From positions 454,501-518,500 of the forward strand of contig NZ_CP146608.1 in assembly GCF_037113415.1 (NCBI RefSeq): a stretch of 64,000 nt of DNA, written 5' to 3'. Shown one piece after another: positions 24,488 to 34,710 of this stretch. The position numbers and the translations under genes were made by a program. Origin of the DNA: Devosia sp. XK-2. Its GTDB lineage: Bacteria > Pseudomonadota > Alphaproteobacteria > Rhizobiales > Devosiaceae. Position 1 is the first letter of the stretch. Each line of letters starts with the position of its first letter. The notes under the pieces were generated by a model that saw only the letters and a program-made list of their open reading frames with translations, ran no database searches and was not told where the DNA came from.

Positions 24488-26050
24488 CTAAAATCCCCCG
24501 CCGGTCTTGAACCCGCCATGCTTGCGCGAACCTGACGACCCTGTCCGCGGCCGCGAAAAACCGCCGCCGCTGGATGATCCGCCGCCCCAGCCGCCACCAA
24601 AGCCGCCACCAAAACCACCGCGTGATGGTTTGCTCTTGTTTCGGCCTGAGCCGCCAATGCTGCTATCGGGCCATTGGAAGCCGCCGCCGCTGGGCGACCA
24701 GGGGCTGGAACTGCGATTGCTTTGCGAGCTGCGCGTGCTTTTATAGCCCGCGCCCCATTCGCTGCCCGGCGCCCAGTTCTGGCTCTTGCGCCACTGGTCC
24801 CAATAGCTGGCCGCCGAAATCCCGCCGCGCAGGAAATCGTTGAGCAGGTCACCCACCAGCCGGTCTTCCTTGAAGCTCGAGCCGGGATCGTCGAAGCGCT
24901 GCTTCTTGAATTCCCACTGAATGTCTTCCAGCTCGCGGCGACGCGCCGCCAGGGTCTTGAGGCGCTCGCGTTGTTCGCGGCTTTCCTCTTCCTCTTCGCG
25001 CAGCCGGGCGCGCGCTTCGTCGATCTGGGCCACCAGCGTGTCGTCCTGACCGGTCCGGGTCTGGCGCGCTTCGGCCAGCAAGGTCTGGATATCCTCGCGT
25101 CCCAGCGCCGCTGCCAGTTCTGCCGCTGCGTTCTCGAAGGCCGGGTCCTTGCCTTCGGCCAGCGCTTGCAGCGCGTCGGCGGCCGCGTCACGCTCGTCCT
25201 CGATCCGCGCTATTTCGGCATCCAGCGTTTCGAGGCTGGTCTGGGCCAGGGCTATGGCCTGGCGCAGGGGCTTGCCACCCGCCGCATCCACCGCCGCCAC
25301 TTCCAGCGCGGCCAGTTCGGCCTCTGCCGCGCTCACATTGGCCTCCTGCCGTTCGGCATGTTCGCGCAGGCGCAGCGGAATTTCATTGAGCATGGCGTAA
25401 TTGGGCCTTGCCTTGGCAAAGCCGACGAGATTGGCCACCAGCCCGTCCAGATAGCGGATCAGATTGCTCGCCTTGTAGCTCGAAGTGCCAAAGCCGGCAT
25501 CCCAGAGATACATGAACAGCGGATCCTCGCGATAGGGACGCCCCTTCTCCTCGCGATCGGCCTCGGCCATTTCCATCTTGCGCATGGATTGCTCGGCAAT
25601 CCGGTCCAGCTCTTCGGTCTCGGCGCGCTTGGCGGCATAGGCCGGGTCTGCGGCCAGTTTGCCGGCCTGGGCCGCGGTCAGGCTCTTGAGCTGGGCCTGC
25701 TGCTCTTCAAGCAGCGCGGCGGCCAGGCGCCGCTTCTCGGTCAGCTCGGCGCGGCTGGCATCGAGCGCGCTGATGGTCTTTTCGGCTTTGCTGACATCTT
25801 TGGAATGCGCCTTGAGCGTGTCGCGCGCCCTGGTTTCGGCCGCCGAGATGCGCCCGTCCAGCTCTGACTGCACAGCCGGATCGAGCCGCAGCCGCGCCAA
25901 TTGGCGGAACAATTCCGCCTCATGCTCGCGAATCTTGCTGGCGCGTTCGGCTGCGCGCGAGACGCGCTTGGACAATTCGTCCTCTTCGCGCCGAATGTCG
26001 CGCATCGCCTCTTCAAGGCTCGCCAATGCCTGGGGTCCGCGAATGCTCAT
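24488..26050 (-). CDS. Coiled-coil protein with Gly/Ser-rich C-terminal tail (third gene of TelA-like operon)
   Basis: 520 residues. Residues 1-190 and 230-400 are heptad-rich, charged coiled coils (RGPQALASLEEAMRDIRREEDEL onward). A central conserved-looking block YREDPLFMYLWDAGFGTSSYKASNLIRYLDGLVA sits near 165-200. After about 400 comes DPGSSFKEDRLVGDLLNDFLRGGISAASYWDQW, then a tail very rich in Gly, Ser, Arg and Trp ending with GGFKTGGGF. No signal peptide or membrane helix is seen. It begins 4 bases after the DUF6384-like gene, in the same operon. I do not recognise a named family; a scaffolding or membrane-associated role is a guess from composition. Confidence 0.8.
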   Translation of the reverse strand: MSIRGPQALASLEEAMRDIRREEDELSKRVSRAAERASKIREHEAELFRQLARLRLDPAVQSELDGRISAAETRARDTLKAHSKDVSKAEKTISALDASRAELTEKRRLAAALLEEQQAQLKSLTAAQAGKLAADPAYAAKRAETEELDRIAEQSMRKMEMAEADREEKGRPYREDPLFMYLWDAGFGTSSYKASNLIRYLDGLVANLVGFAKARPNYAMLNEIPLRLREHAERQEANVSAAEAELAALEVAAVDAAGGKPLRQAIALAQTSLETLDAEIARIEDERDAAADALQALAEGKDPAFENAAAELAAALGREDIQTLLAEARQTRTGQDDTLVAQIDEARARLREEEEESREQRERLKTLAARRRELEDIQWEFKKQRFDDPGSSFKEDRLVGDLLNDFLRGGISAASYWDQWRKSQNWAPGSEWGAGYKSTRSSQSNRSSSPWSPSGGGFQWPDSSIGGSGRNKSKPSRGGFGGGFGGGWGGGSSSGGGFSRPRTGSSGSRKHGGFKTGGGF

Positions 26051-26054
26051 GGGC

Positions 26055-26993
26055 CTACCACCTGGTCACCGCGCCGCCCAATACCGGCACGGTATAGGCG
26101 ACATCGAGAAAGCCATTGGATTTGCGGCCCAGAATATTGGCCTGGATGATGCCATCGTCACGCTTGTCGGCTGCCACACTGTCATAGACGCTTTCGGGCA
26201 CGCGCACGCCCCAGATATTGACCATTTCGGTCTCGCCATTCTCCTCGTTGAGAATGGGCAGGGTCAGCGCATTGCCGTCCGGATCGAGCGCCTCGACCAC
26301 CACATAATAATTGGTGGCGTCGGTATTGATTTCGGGAAAGGTCCAGAAGCCCGATTGCACACCCTCGCGATTGACCACCCGCAGGATATATTCAAGTCGC
26401 AACTGGTCGCGCAGGGCTTCCAGGTCCGCCACCGCATCCTCGGCCCCGGCGCGATTGCCCTCGGCCGCATAGGCCTTGCCGCGGCTGACCAGGGCCTCGG
26501 CTTCGGTCACGGCCTGCTGCACCTTGGTTTCGTCGTAGATGGTCTGGTAGAGCGCATCCATCTGCGCCGGCAGCCCCTCGCTCAATTCCAGCCGTGCCTG
26601 TTCGGCCTGCCCACGCTGATAGGGTTGCCACACTCCGAAATAGCCCACGCCCAGCACCAAAAGCGCGATCAGCCCGGCCATAACCGGCCGGCCCCATTGC
26701 TTGCGGCCTACATAGAGCCGGGCCAATGTCGTGCCGAAGCCGGGGGCAGGGGGCTCATAGGCAAAGCGGCTTTCGGCCAGGGCCGACACGCCTTCTTTCA
26801 GGATATGGTCGGGCACCTCGATGCCCTGCTGGTGATAGAGATCGCGCAGCTTGTCGATCAGCTGCTTCTCGCGCGCCACGCCATCGAGCTCGCGCGTCAC
26901 CAGGTCCTGCCGGTGACGGAGCGTGTCGACCACGTCCATCGCCAGCATCACTTCATCCAGGGGGGCAGCAGGTTTTGCCGTTGCGTCAGCCAT
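26055..26993 (-). CDS. DUF6384-like single-pass membrane protein
   Basis: 312 residues. The N-terminal cytoplasmic part (LDEVMLAMDVVDTLRHRQDLVTRELDG, then AREKQLIDKLRDLYHQQGIEVPDHILKEGVSAL) is helical, followed by one transmembrane helix near 105-125 (PVMAGLIALLVLGVGYFGVW). A large C-terminal domain, presumably periplasmic, includes LEYILRVVNREGVQSGFWTFPEINTDATNYYVVVEALDPDG and VRVPESVYDSVAADKRDDGII. I associate it with the DUF6384 family; function is unknown. It is the middle gene of an operon, 29 bases after the TelA-like gene and 4 bases before the coiled-coil gene. Confidence 0.8.
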   Translation of the reverse strand: MADATAKPAAPLDEVMLAMDVVDTLRHRQDLVTRELDGVAREKQLIDKLRDLYHQQGIEVPDHILKEGVSALAESRFAYEPPAPGFGTTLARLYVGRKQWGRPVMAGLIALLVLGVGYFGVWQPYQRGQAEQARLELSEGLPAQMDALYQTIYDETKVQQAVTEAEALVSRGKAYAAEGNRAGAEDAVADLEALRDQLRLEYILRVVNREGVQSGFWTFPEINTDATNYYVVVEALDPDGNALTLPILNEENGETEMVNIWGVRVPESVYDSVAADKRDDGIIQANILGRKSNGFLDVAYTVPVLGGAVTRW

Positions 26994-27022
26994 GCGGTGC
27001 CTGTGTCAGTCGCCCTATGGCC

Positions 27023-28249
27023 TCAACCCTTGGTTTCAAGCAGGAGCGCATTGCCCTCTGCTGCCAGCGTCGCCAGGCGCTTCTTGCCGTCCTCGACCGC
27101 ATCGCGGATTTCCGCCGAATTCTTGGTCGAGGCCACCCGCATTTCATTGATGATGGTGCGGCTCTTTTCCTGGAAATTGACCACGCTATCGACCAGCTTC
27201 TTGACCGCATCGGCGCGCACGGTCGGGCCATAACCGGCCTTGATCGCCTCTTCCTGCACCTTGTCGCCAATCTCGGACAGGGTCTCGAGCGATTTGCTCA
27301 TGCCCTCCTTCATGGCGTTGAGCGTTTCGGTCGATTCATGCAGGCCAAACATGCCGGTGAACGAGGCCGAAAGCGCCGTCAGCACCGTTTCATTGGTCGA
27401 AAAGAACGAGATCGACTGCTGATAGACGCGTTCCTTGGCATTGGTCGTCTGCATCAGACGCGCCATCACCACTTCGCTCGTATTGTAGGAAATGGTGAGG
27501 TTGTCCGAGAGATCCTTGGCGATCTGGTAGCGCTTTTCCTCATTCTGCATTTCGCGCAGCCGTTCGTCGCGCGCCATTTCCAGCCGCGCCCGGTCCGCCG
27601 GCACATCGCCGGCATAGCCGGCCAGTTCCTCGGCGGCCTTTTGCAGAATGTCCTTCTTTTCCTTCAACCGCGCTTCGGCGGTCTGCAGCACTTCGAGCGC
27701 CATCACCTCGGACTGTTTCAGCGCCCCGCGGAAATCGCGATAGGCCTCGAGAATGGTGTGTTCCCGGTCGATCTGGTCCTTGGTGTCGGACGTGACCTCG
27801 AGATAGGTGTCGCGGATCTTGTTAAAGCGCGTGGCAATATCGCCCCGGCTCACCTTCATCCACACATTGGAGGCGCGCTCGAACAGGTCGATCTTGTTGT
27901 CCGCGAGCTGGTCGACCATGCCCTTGGCATCGTCGCGGATTGAGTCGAAACCCTTGGTGATATCCTCATAGCGCTCGCCGATTTTCATGGCCGCGACCTG
28001 CTCGCGCACCACTTCATTAAAGGCGCTGGCTTGGCTCAGCGTCCGGCCGATCAGGATGACGCGGGTTTCGTCCAGTTCGGTGATCTGCTGCAACAGCCCG
28101 GTGATCGGAGCTTCAGCCTGGTTCTCGGGCCAGATGCCCAGGTCCCGGATCGCATTGACCGCCTTGTCCAGATATTGCAGCGGCTTTTCGGCCAATACCG
28201 AAACATTGGCGGCTGCGGTCTGCGTGGCTGTATTCACTTGGTCGGTCAT
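27023..28249 (-). CDS. TelA-like coiled-coil protein, first gene of a three-gene operon
   Basis: 408 residues, nearly all helical, no signal peptide or membrane helix. It starts with LAEKPLQYLDKAVNAIRDLG, has GDIATRFNKIRDTYLEVTSDTKDQI and an extended charged coil. A C-terminal part (RYQIAKDLSDNLTISYNTSEVVMARLMQTTNAKERVYQQSISFF, then LTALSASFTGMFGLHESTETL) follows the layout of TelA/toxic-anion-resistance proteins, including a late conserved-like segment with residues comparable to the Q-rich TelA core. The similarity is by pattern only. TelA proteins are linked to Ter-type stress systems, and a TerB gene is at 4160-4570, though not linked. It heads the operon with the DUF6384-like and Gly-rich genes. 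Confidence 0.7.
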   Translation of the reverse strand: MTDQVNTATQTAAANVSVLAEKPLQYLDKAVNAIRDLGIWPENQAEAPITGLLQQITELDETRVILIGRTLSQASAFNEVVREQVAAMKIGERYEDITKGFDSIRDDAKGMVDQLADNKIDLFERASNVWMKVSRGDIATRFNKIRDTYLEVTSDTKDQIDREHTILEAYRDFRGALKQSEVMALEVLQTAEARLKEKKDILQKAAEELAGYAGDVPADRARLEMARDERLREMQNEEKRYQIAKDLSDNLTISYNTSEVVMARLMQTTNAKERVYQQSISFFSTNETVLTALSASFTGMFGLHESTETLNAMKEGMSKSLETLSEIGDKVQEEAIKAGYGPTVRADAVKKLVDSVVNFQEKSRTIINEMRVASTKNSAEIRDAVEDGKKRLATLAAEGNALLLETKG

Positions 28250-28408
28250 CCCTGGCTCCTCGAATAGACTAGGGCGATCTGGCGAAGCTGCCGGTCCGCC
28301 CTAGATTGCGTCTACTGGCCCGGCTGACAATTGCAACTGCACGCCGCGGCAACTATTTAGTCCATATTGGTGCGAAAAAGCCGCACGTAAAGATTTGGAA
28401 CCAGCACC

Positions 28409-28468
28409 ATGGCCGTAAACGACGACAGTTTCGCTTCAGCACCACGCCGGGCGGGGCACGCCACCTGA
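28409..28468 (+). CDS. Possible 19-codon leader ORF overlapping the CoxG-like start
   Basis: ATG at 28409 opens MAVNDDSFASAPRRAGHAT and its TGA (28466-28468) overlaps by one base the ATG at 28468 of the CoxG-like gene (TGATG), a layout seen in translational coupling. No clear ribosome site precedes it. It may be chance. Confidence 0.25.
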   Translation: MAVNDDSFASAPRRAGHAT

Positions 28469-28932
28469 TGGATTTTGGCGGACGCTATCGCATCGCCGCC
28501 GGGCGCATGGCCGTCTGGGCCGCGCTCAACGATCCCGAAATGCTTAAAGCCGCCATTCCCGGCTGCAGCCATATCGGCTGGACGGGCCCCGAAACGCTCG
28601 ATCTGGCGATCACCGTCAATCTGGGCGTGGTCAAACCCACCTTCAAAGGCGAGTTGGTGCTTTCCAATGTCGTGCCCGCCGCCAGCTATACCCTGGCCGG
28701 CAAGGGCAAGGGTGGCCTTCTGGGCCTGGCCGAGGGCGCAGCCGATATCGTGCTGACCGATGACGGCACCCAGACCCTTCTCGCCTTTGCGGCCAAAGGC
28801 GGCGCTTCGGGCCAGATCATGAAGCTGGGCAAAGCCGTCATCGGCAATTCCGCGCAAAAGATCATCGATGGTTTCTTCGAGCGCTTTGCCGCCGCCATGG
28901 GCGCCAAAATCGAGCCGCTCGGTCCGGCCTGA
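28468..28932 (+). CDS. CoxG/SRPBCC family protein
   Basis: 154 residues from the ATG at 28468. The pattern is that of carbon-monoxide-dehydrogenase subunit G and related SRPBCC (START-like) proteins: MDFGGRYRIAAGRMAVWAALNDPEMLKAAIPGC at the start, a beta-rich middle (FKGELVLSNVVPAASYTLAGKGKGGLLGLAEG), and a C-terminal helix (QKIIDGFFERFAAAMG). CoxG anchors CO dehydrogenase in some bacteria, but stand-alone copies near molybdenum hydroxylases or alone are common; no cox genes are in the window. It is divergent from the TelA-like operon. The upstream extension of the frame to 28306 lacks family similarity. Confidence 0.85.
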   Translation: MDFGGRYRIAAGRMAVWAALNDPEMLKAAIPGCSHIGWTGPETLDLAITVNLGVVKPTFKGELVLSNVVPAASYTLAGKGKGGLLGLAEGAADIVLTDDGTQTLLAFAAKGGASGQIMKLGKAVIGNSAQKIIDGFFERFAAAMGAKIEPLGPA

Positions 28933-29050
28933 CCGGGCATCGAAACCCTTTCTTAACCACGCCCGAAACGGCCCCAACAAGGCCATGATTTTGCCGCCGG
29001 GGATCGGCTACACAGGTCGCGGTTCAACGCAATTTGTTTCAAATCCCATC

Positions 29051-29173
29051 ATGACCTCCGATACTCGCGACAGTCTTGCCCTTTATGTCATTGCCGCCGC
29101 CGCCGTGTTGGCGACCCTGTTCGCCGATATCGATCTGGGCGATCTCTTCGCAATGGTGCTGGCGCGCCTCTAG
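29051..29173 (+). CDS. Small putative membrane protein (40 aa)
   Basis: ATG at 29051 gives MTSDTRDSLALYVIAAAAVLATLFADIDLGDLFAMVLARL, listed here only as its opening MTSDTRDSLALY, one hydrophobic segment of about 16 residues (YVIAAAAVLATLFA), and an acidic stretch. Length and composition fit a real single-pass micropeptide, but no family is recognised and no strong ribosome site is visible. The 180 bases after it, up to the nucleoside transporter, hold no other gene that I can support. Confidence 0.35.
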   Translation: MTSDTRDSLALYVIAAAAVLATLFADIDLGDLFAMVLARL

Positions 29174-29352
29174 CCCCGGGGCGCCATAGGCCTGCCGGTC
29201 GGGCTCTCTCAACCATTTTTGACCAATTGGGAAAAATTTGCGCCTTCCCTCTTGCAGCAAAGGCCATTGCACGATTTTATCCGCTGTTAGCGCAGGCAGA
29301 TTGACCTTCGGGCCTTGCCCGGTGCTGCTGCGAGACAGGGAGACATAAATCA

Positions 29353-30354
29353 ATGAAAATTTCCAGCCTTACCAAGGCCTTTGCCGGTGGTGTTGCTCTG
29401 AGCGCCATTCTGGCCGGTGCGGCCTTTGCTGATGGCGCACTCGTCTATGACGGTGGCGGCAAATTCGACAAATCCTTCAACGAAGCGGCCTATAACGGCG
29501 CCGAGATGTTCAAGGCCGAAGGCGGCGCTTACCAGGATCTGGAAATCTCCGGCGACGCCATGCGCGAACAGGCCGTCCGCCAGTTCGCCGCGCGCGGCAA
29601 CAACCCCATCGTGCTGCCGGGCTTCTCCTGGGAAACCGCTTTGCGCGCCGTTGCTCCGGAATTCCCCGATACCAAGTTCACCATCATCGACACCGTCGTC
29701 GACCTGCCCAATGTGCAGTCCGTGGTCTTCAAGGAGCACGAAGGCTCCTACCTCGTGGGCGTCCTGGCGGCCATGCAGTCCGAATCGGGCAAGATCGGCG
29801 TTGTGCCGGCCTTCAATTTCGACCTGCTCGAGGCCTTTGCCTGCGGCTATGCCCAGGGTGCCAAGTCGGTCAATCCGGACATTGAAGTTGTCGAAACCTA
29901 TGTCGGCACCGGCTTTGAAGCCTTCAACGACCCGGTCAAGGCAACCGAAGTTGCCCGCTCCCAGCTCGATCAGGGCGTGGACGTGATCTTCCAGGTCGCC
30001 GGTGGTGCCGGCGCAGGCGTACTCCAGGCCGCTGCCGATGCCGGCAAATACGGCATTGGCGTGGATTCCAACCAGAACCATCTGCATCCCGGTTCCGTCC
30101 TGACCTCGATGCTCAAGCGCGTCGATGTGGCCACCTATAACGCCATGAAGGGCGTTGCCGATGGCACCTGGGAGCCGGGCGTGATCGTTCTGGGTCTGGC
30201 TGAAGACGGCGTTGGCGCCGCCTTTGACGAGAACAATGCCTCGCTCATCACCGATGAGATGATGGCCGCCTTCGAAGAGGCCAAGGCCGACATCATCTCG
30301 GGCGAGGTCGTCGTGCACGACTTCCGCACCGACAAGACCTGCGACGCCCTCTAA
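29353..30354 (+). CDS. BMP-family nucleoside-binding periplasmic protein
   Basis: 333 residues with a signal peptide (MKISSLTKAFAGGVALSAILAGAAFA, cleavage before DGALV). The mature protein is a BMP/PnrA-type fold: VYDGGGKFDKSFNEAAYNGAEMF, then VDLPNVQSVVFKEHEGSYLVGVLAAM, and VIFQVAGGAGAGVLQAAADAGKYGIGVDSNQ. In this family these blocks bind purine or pyrimidine nucleosides. It is the first gene of an ABC import operon (ATPase and two permeases follow) and of a longer salvage cluster (cdd, punA, deoC, deoA, deoB, upp), which supports a (deoxy)nucleoside substrate. AGGGAG upstream is a ribosome site. No lipobox; periplasmic rather than lipid-anchored. Confidence 0.92.
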   Translation: MKISSLTKAFAGGVALSAILAGAAFADGALVYDGGGKFDKSFNEAAYNGAEMFKAEGGAYQDLEISGDAMREQAVRQFAARGNNPIVLPGFSWETALRAVAPEFPDTKFTIIDTVVDLPNVQSVVFKEHEGSYLVGVLAAMQSESGKIGVVPAFNFDLLEAFACGYAQGAKSVNPDIEVVETYVGTGFEAFNDPVKATEVARSQLDQGVDVIFQVAGGAGAGVLQAAADAGKYGIGVDSNQNHLHPGSVLTSMLKRVDVATYNAMKGVADGTWEPGVIVLGLAEDGVGAAFDENNASLITDEMMAAFEEAKADIISGEVVVHDFRTDKTCDAL

Positions 30355-30380
30355 GGCGCATAACAAGGGGTTAGACTGCA

Positions 30381-32047
<1,667 letters not shown>

Positions 32048-32048
<1 letters not shown>

Positions 32049-33136
32049 TGACACCATTGCCACGCTGGGCCGATGTCGTCCTCCTGCCGCTTCTCAATGT
32101 TGTCCTGGCCTTTCTGGTCGGCGGATTGATCGTTCTCTCTGTCGGGCAAAACCCGCTCCAGGCCGTGGGCATCATGCTCTATGGCGCCTTTGGCTATGGC
32201 TCGGGCTTTGGCTATACGCTCTATTACACGACCGACTTCATCTTTGCCGGGCTGGCCGTTTCGCTCGCCTATCATGCGGGCCTCTTTAATATCGGTCCCG
32301 AAGGCCAGGCCTATGTAGGCGGCCTGGGCGTCATCCTCATTGGCCTGGCGCTCAATGGCATGCATTGGGCCCTGGTCTTTCCGCTCATGATCGTGTGCGG
32401 CGCGCTGTTCGGCGCGGCCTGGGCCTTCATTCCCGGCTATCTCCAGGCCAAGCGCGGCAGCCATGTGGTGATCACCACCATTCTCTTTAACTTCATCGCC
32501 GCCTCGATGATGGGCTACATCATCAGCCGCATTTTGAAGCCCGAAGGGGTCAATTCCGACGAAAGCGCGCCGCTTGAGGCCATAACGCGCGTGCCGCAAT
32601 TGCGTGGCTTTATCGAGCTGTTCAAGAATTCGCCGGTCAATCTCACCTTCTTCCTGGCCATTGTCGCGCTGATCTTTGTCTATTGGCTGATCTGGCGCAC
32701 CAAATTCGGCTATGCCATCCGCGCCCTGGGCCACAATCCCGTGGCCGCCAATTATGCCGGCATCTCCAACCAGAAGATGATCATGATCATCATGGCCCTG
32801 GCTGGCGCCTTCGCCGCCATGGTTGCGGTCAACAATGTCGGCGGCGTGCAGGGCCGTCTCATTCTCAACTTCGTCAATGGTGCCGGCTTTGTGGGTATTG
32901 CCGTGGCCTTCATGGGCAAGGGCCATCCCATCGGCGTGGGGCTTTCGGCGCTGCTTTTCGGCATGCTCTACCAGGGCGGGCAGGAACTGGCCTTCCAGAT
33001 GCCCGGCATTACCCGCGAAATGATCGTCACCATCCAGGCCTTGGTCATCCTGTTCACAGGCGCCATGGGCGACATGTTGCGCGGTCCGGTATCTCGCCTC
33101 TTCGGACAACCTGACGCCGCGACGGGGGGCAAGTGA
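32048..33136 (+). CDS. Nucleoside ABC transporter permease 1
   Basis: 362 residues, about ten hydrophobic segments, BPD_transp_2 family. Recognisable blocks are AGLAVSLAYHAGLFNIGPEGQAYVGGLG near the N-terminal third and YAIRALGHNPVAANYAGISNQKMI followed by IMALAGAFAAMVAVNNVGG, the cytoplasmic coupling region. It resembles YufP-type nucleoside permeases. It is translationally coupled to the ATPase gene at its start and overlaps the second permease by 4 bases (ATGA). Confidence 0.92.
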
Positions 33137-34110
33137 TGGAAAACTATCTGGTCGATATCACCCTCATTCTCGATTCCACCACGCGCCTGGCCGTGCCGCT
33201 GATCCTGGCTTGTCTGGCCGGGCTCTATTCCGAGCGCGCCGGCATTGTTGATATTGGTCTTGAGGGCAAATTGCTGGCAGCTGCCTTTGCGGCTGCCGCA
33301 ATGTCCGCGGTAACGGGGTCCGCTTGGCTCGGCCTGCTCGCCGGCATCGGGGCGGCGCTCATGTTCTCCGGCATTCACGGTCTGGCCTCGATCAATTTCA
33401 AAGGCAACCAGACCATTTCCGGTGTGGCGCTCAACTTCCTTGCCGCCGGTCTCACCACCTTTCTCGGCCAATCCTGGTTCCACCGCGGCGGCTATACGCC
33501 ACAGCTTTCTGGCGATCAGCGCTTCAACCCCATCACCTTGCCGTTCGCCGATCAATTGCGCGACGTGCCGGTGCTGGGCCAGATTTATGGCGAGCTGATA
33601 TCGGGCCACAATATCATCACCTATTTCGCCTTCCTCTCCGTGCCTGTGACCGCCTGGGTGCTCTTCCGCACCCGCTTCGGTTTGAGGCTGCGTGCCGTGG
33701 GCGAAAATCCAAAGGCAATTGATACGGCCGGCATTTCGGTGGCGCGCCTGCGCTATCAGGCATTGATCATCACCGCCGTCCTGGTCGGCATTGGCGGCGC
33801 CTATCTCTCGATCGCCCAGTCCGCCGGCTTCAACAACAACATGTCGGCCGGTCGTGGCTATATCGCTTTGGCGGCGCTGATTTTCGCCAAATGGCGGCCG
33901 GGGCCGGCTCTATTGGTCTGCCTGATGTTTGGCTTCCTCGATGCGGTGCAGTTCCGCATCCAGGGCCAAGTCTTCCCCATTATTGGCGAAGTGCCGGTCC
34001 AGGCCATTCAGGCTTTGCCCTATATCCTGACCGTGGTGCTGCTTGCCGGCTTTATCGGCCGCGCGGTGGCGCCCAAGGCGGCGGGCGTGCCCTATACCAA
34101 GGAGCGCTAA
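33133..34110 (+). CDS. Nucleoside ABC transporter permease 2
   Basis: 325 residues, BPD_transp_2 family, about nine hydrophobic segments. TTRLAVPLILACLAGLYSERAGIVDIGLEGKLLAAAFAA and FGLRLRAVGENPKAIDTAGISVARLRYQALIITAVLVGIGGAYLS are typical of YufQ-type second permeases of BMP-dependent nucleoside importers. It overlaps the first permease by 4 bases. After it comes a pair of palindromic repeats before cdd, so the transporter and the salvage genes may be differentially expressed from one transcript. Confidence 0.92.
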   Translation: MMENYLVDITLILDSTTRLAVPLILACLAGLYSERAGIVDIGLEGKLLAAAFAAAAMSAVTGSAWLGLLAGIGAALMFSGIHGLASINFKGNQTISGVALNFLAAGLTTFLGQSWFHRGGYTPQLSGDQRFNPITLPFADQLRDVPVLGQIYGELISGHNIITYFAFLSVPVTAWVLFRTRFGLRLRAVGENPKAIDTAGISVARLRYQALIITAVLVGIGGAYLSIAQSAGFNNNMSAGRGYIALAALIFAKWRPGPALLVCLMFGFLDAVQFRIQGQVFPIIGEVPVQAIQALPYILTVVLLAGFIGRAVAPKAAGVPYTKER

Positions 34111-34142
34111 CGCGTTCCTTGCATGAGACGATTGGCTCTTTC

Positions 34143-34266
34143 GCCCCCTCGCCCCTCAGGGGAGAGGGTCGGGGTGAGGGGTGAAGGTCTGACGATGGAA
34201 ACACGATACCGAACCCCTCATCCGGCGCTGGTGCGCCACCTTCTCCCCTCAGGGGAGAAGGGAAGG
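34143..34266. repeat. Pair of palindromic repeats between transporter and cdd
   Basis: Copy 1 (34143-34184) is CCCCCTCGCCCCTC-AGGGGAGAGGG with a tail GTCGGGGTGAGGGGTGAA; copy 2 (34212-34266) is the reverse: AACCCCTCATCCGGCG, then TTCTCCCCTC-AGGGGAGAAGGGAAGG. Same family as 15804-15847. They stand head-to-head in the 190 bases between the second permease and cdd. Confidence 0.8.
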
Positions 34267-34299
34267 GTGTCCCGGGCCGAAATGAGTTGAACTGAAGCC

Positions 34300-34710
34300 A
34301 TGAATACAACCGACACCGACAAACTGCTCTTCGCTGCCGCCGAGGCCGTGCGCGCCAAGGCCTATGCGCCCTATTCGAAATTCCAGGTTGGGGCCGCTAT
34401 CCTGGCCGACGATGGCAATATCTACGCCGGCTGCAATGTGGAAAATGCCGCCTATCCGGTGGGCAATTGCGCCGAGCCGAGCGCCATTGCCGCCATGCTG
34501 GCGGGCGGCGGCAAACGCATCAAGCGCATCTATGTCACCGGCCCCGGTACCATGCCCGTCACCCCCTGCGGCGGCTGCCGCCAGCGCATCCGCGAATTTG
34601 CCGACCTCGATGTCGAGGTCATCTCGCACGGCGTCGATGGCGAGCCGCTGGTGCAGACGCTTGGACAATTGCTGCCACACAGTTTCGGTCCGGAGTTTTT
34701 GGACAAATGA
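34300..34710 (+). CDS. cdd: Cytidine deaminase
   Basis: 136 residues, the tetrameric short-form cytidine deaminase. It converts cytidine and deoxycytidine to uridine and deoxyuridine. The zinc site is complete: C57-A58-E59 (NCAEPSAI, with the catalytic Glu59) and PCGGC at residues 89-93 (ligands C90, C93). The AYSKFQVGAAIL-type start (YAPYSKFQVGAAIL) is also typical. It overlaps punA by 4 bases (ATGA). In the cluster it feeds uridine derivatives to DeoA and Upp. Confidence 0.95.
   Translation: MNTTDTDKLLFAAAEAVRAKAYAPYSKFQVGAAILADDGNIYAGCNVENAAYPVGNCAEPSAIAAMLAGGGKRIKRIYVTGPGTMPVTPCGGCRQRIREFADLDVEVISHGVDGEPLVQTLGQLLPHSFGPEFLDK

Noticed and set aside
24488..26050. Reading the Gly-rich tail as evidence for a secreted cell-surface protein
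   Set aside because: No signal peptide, lipobox or membrane helix is present, so secretion is not supported by the sequence.
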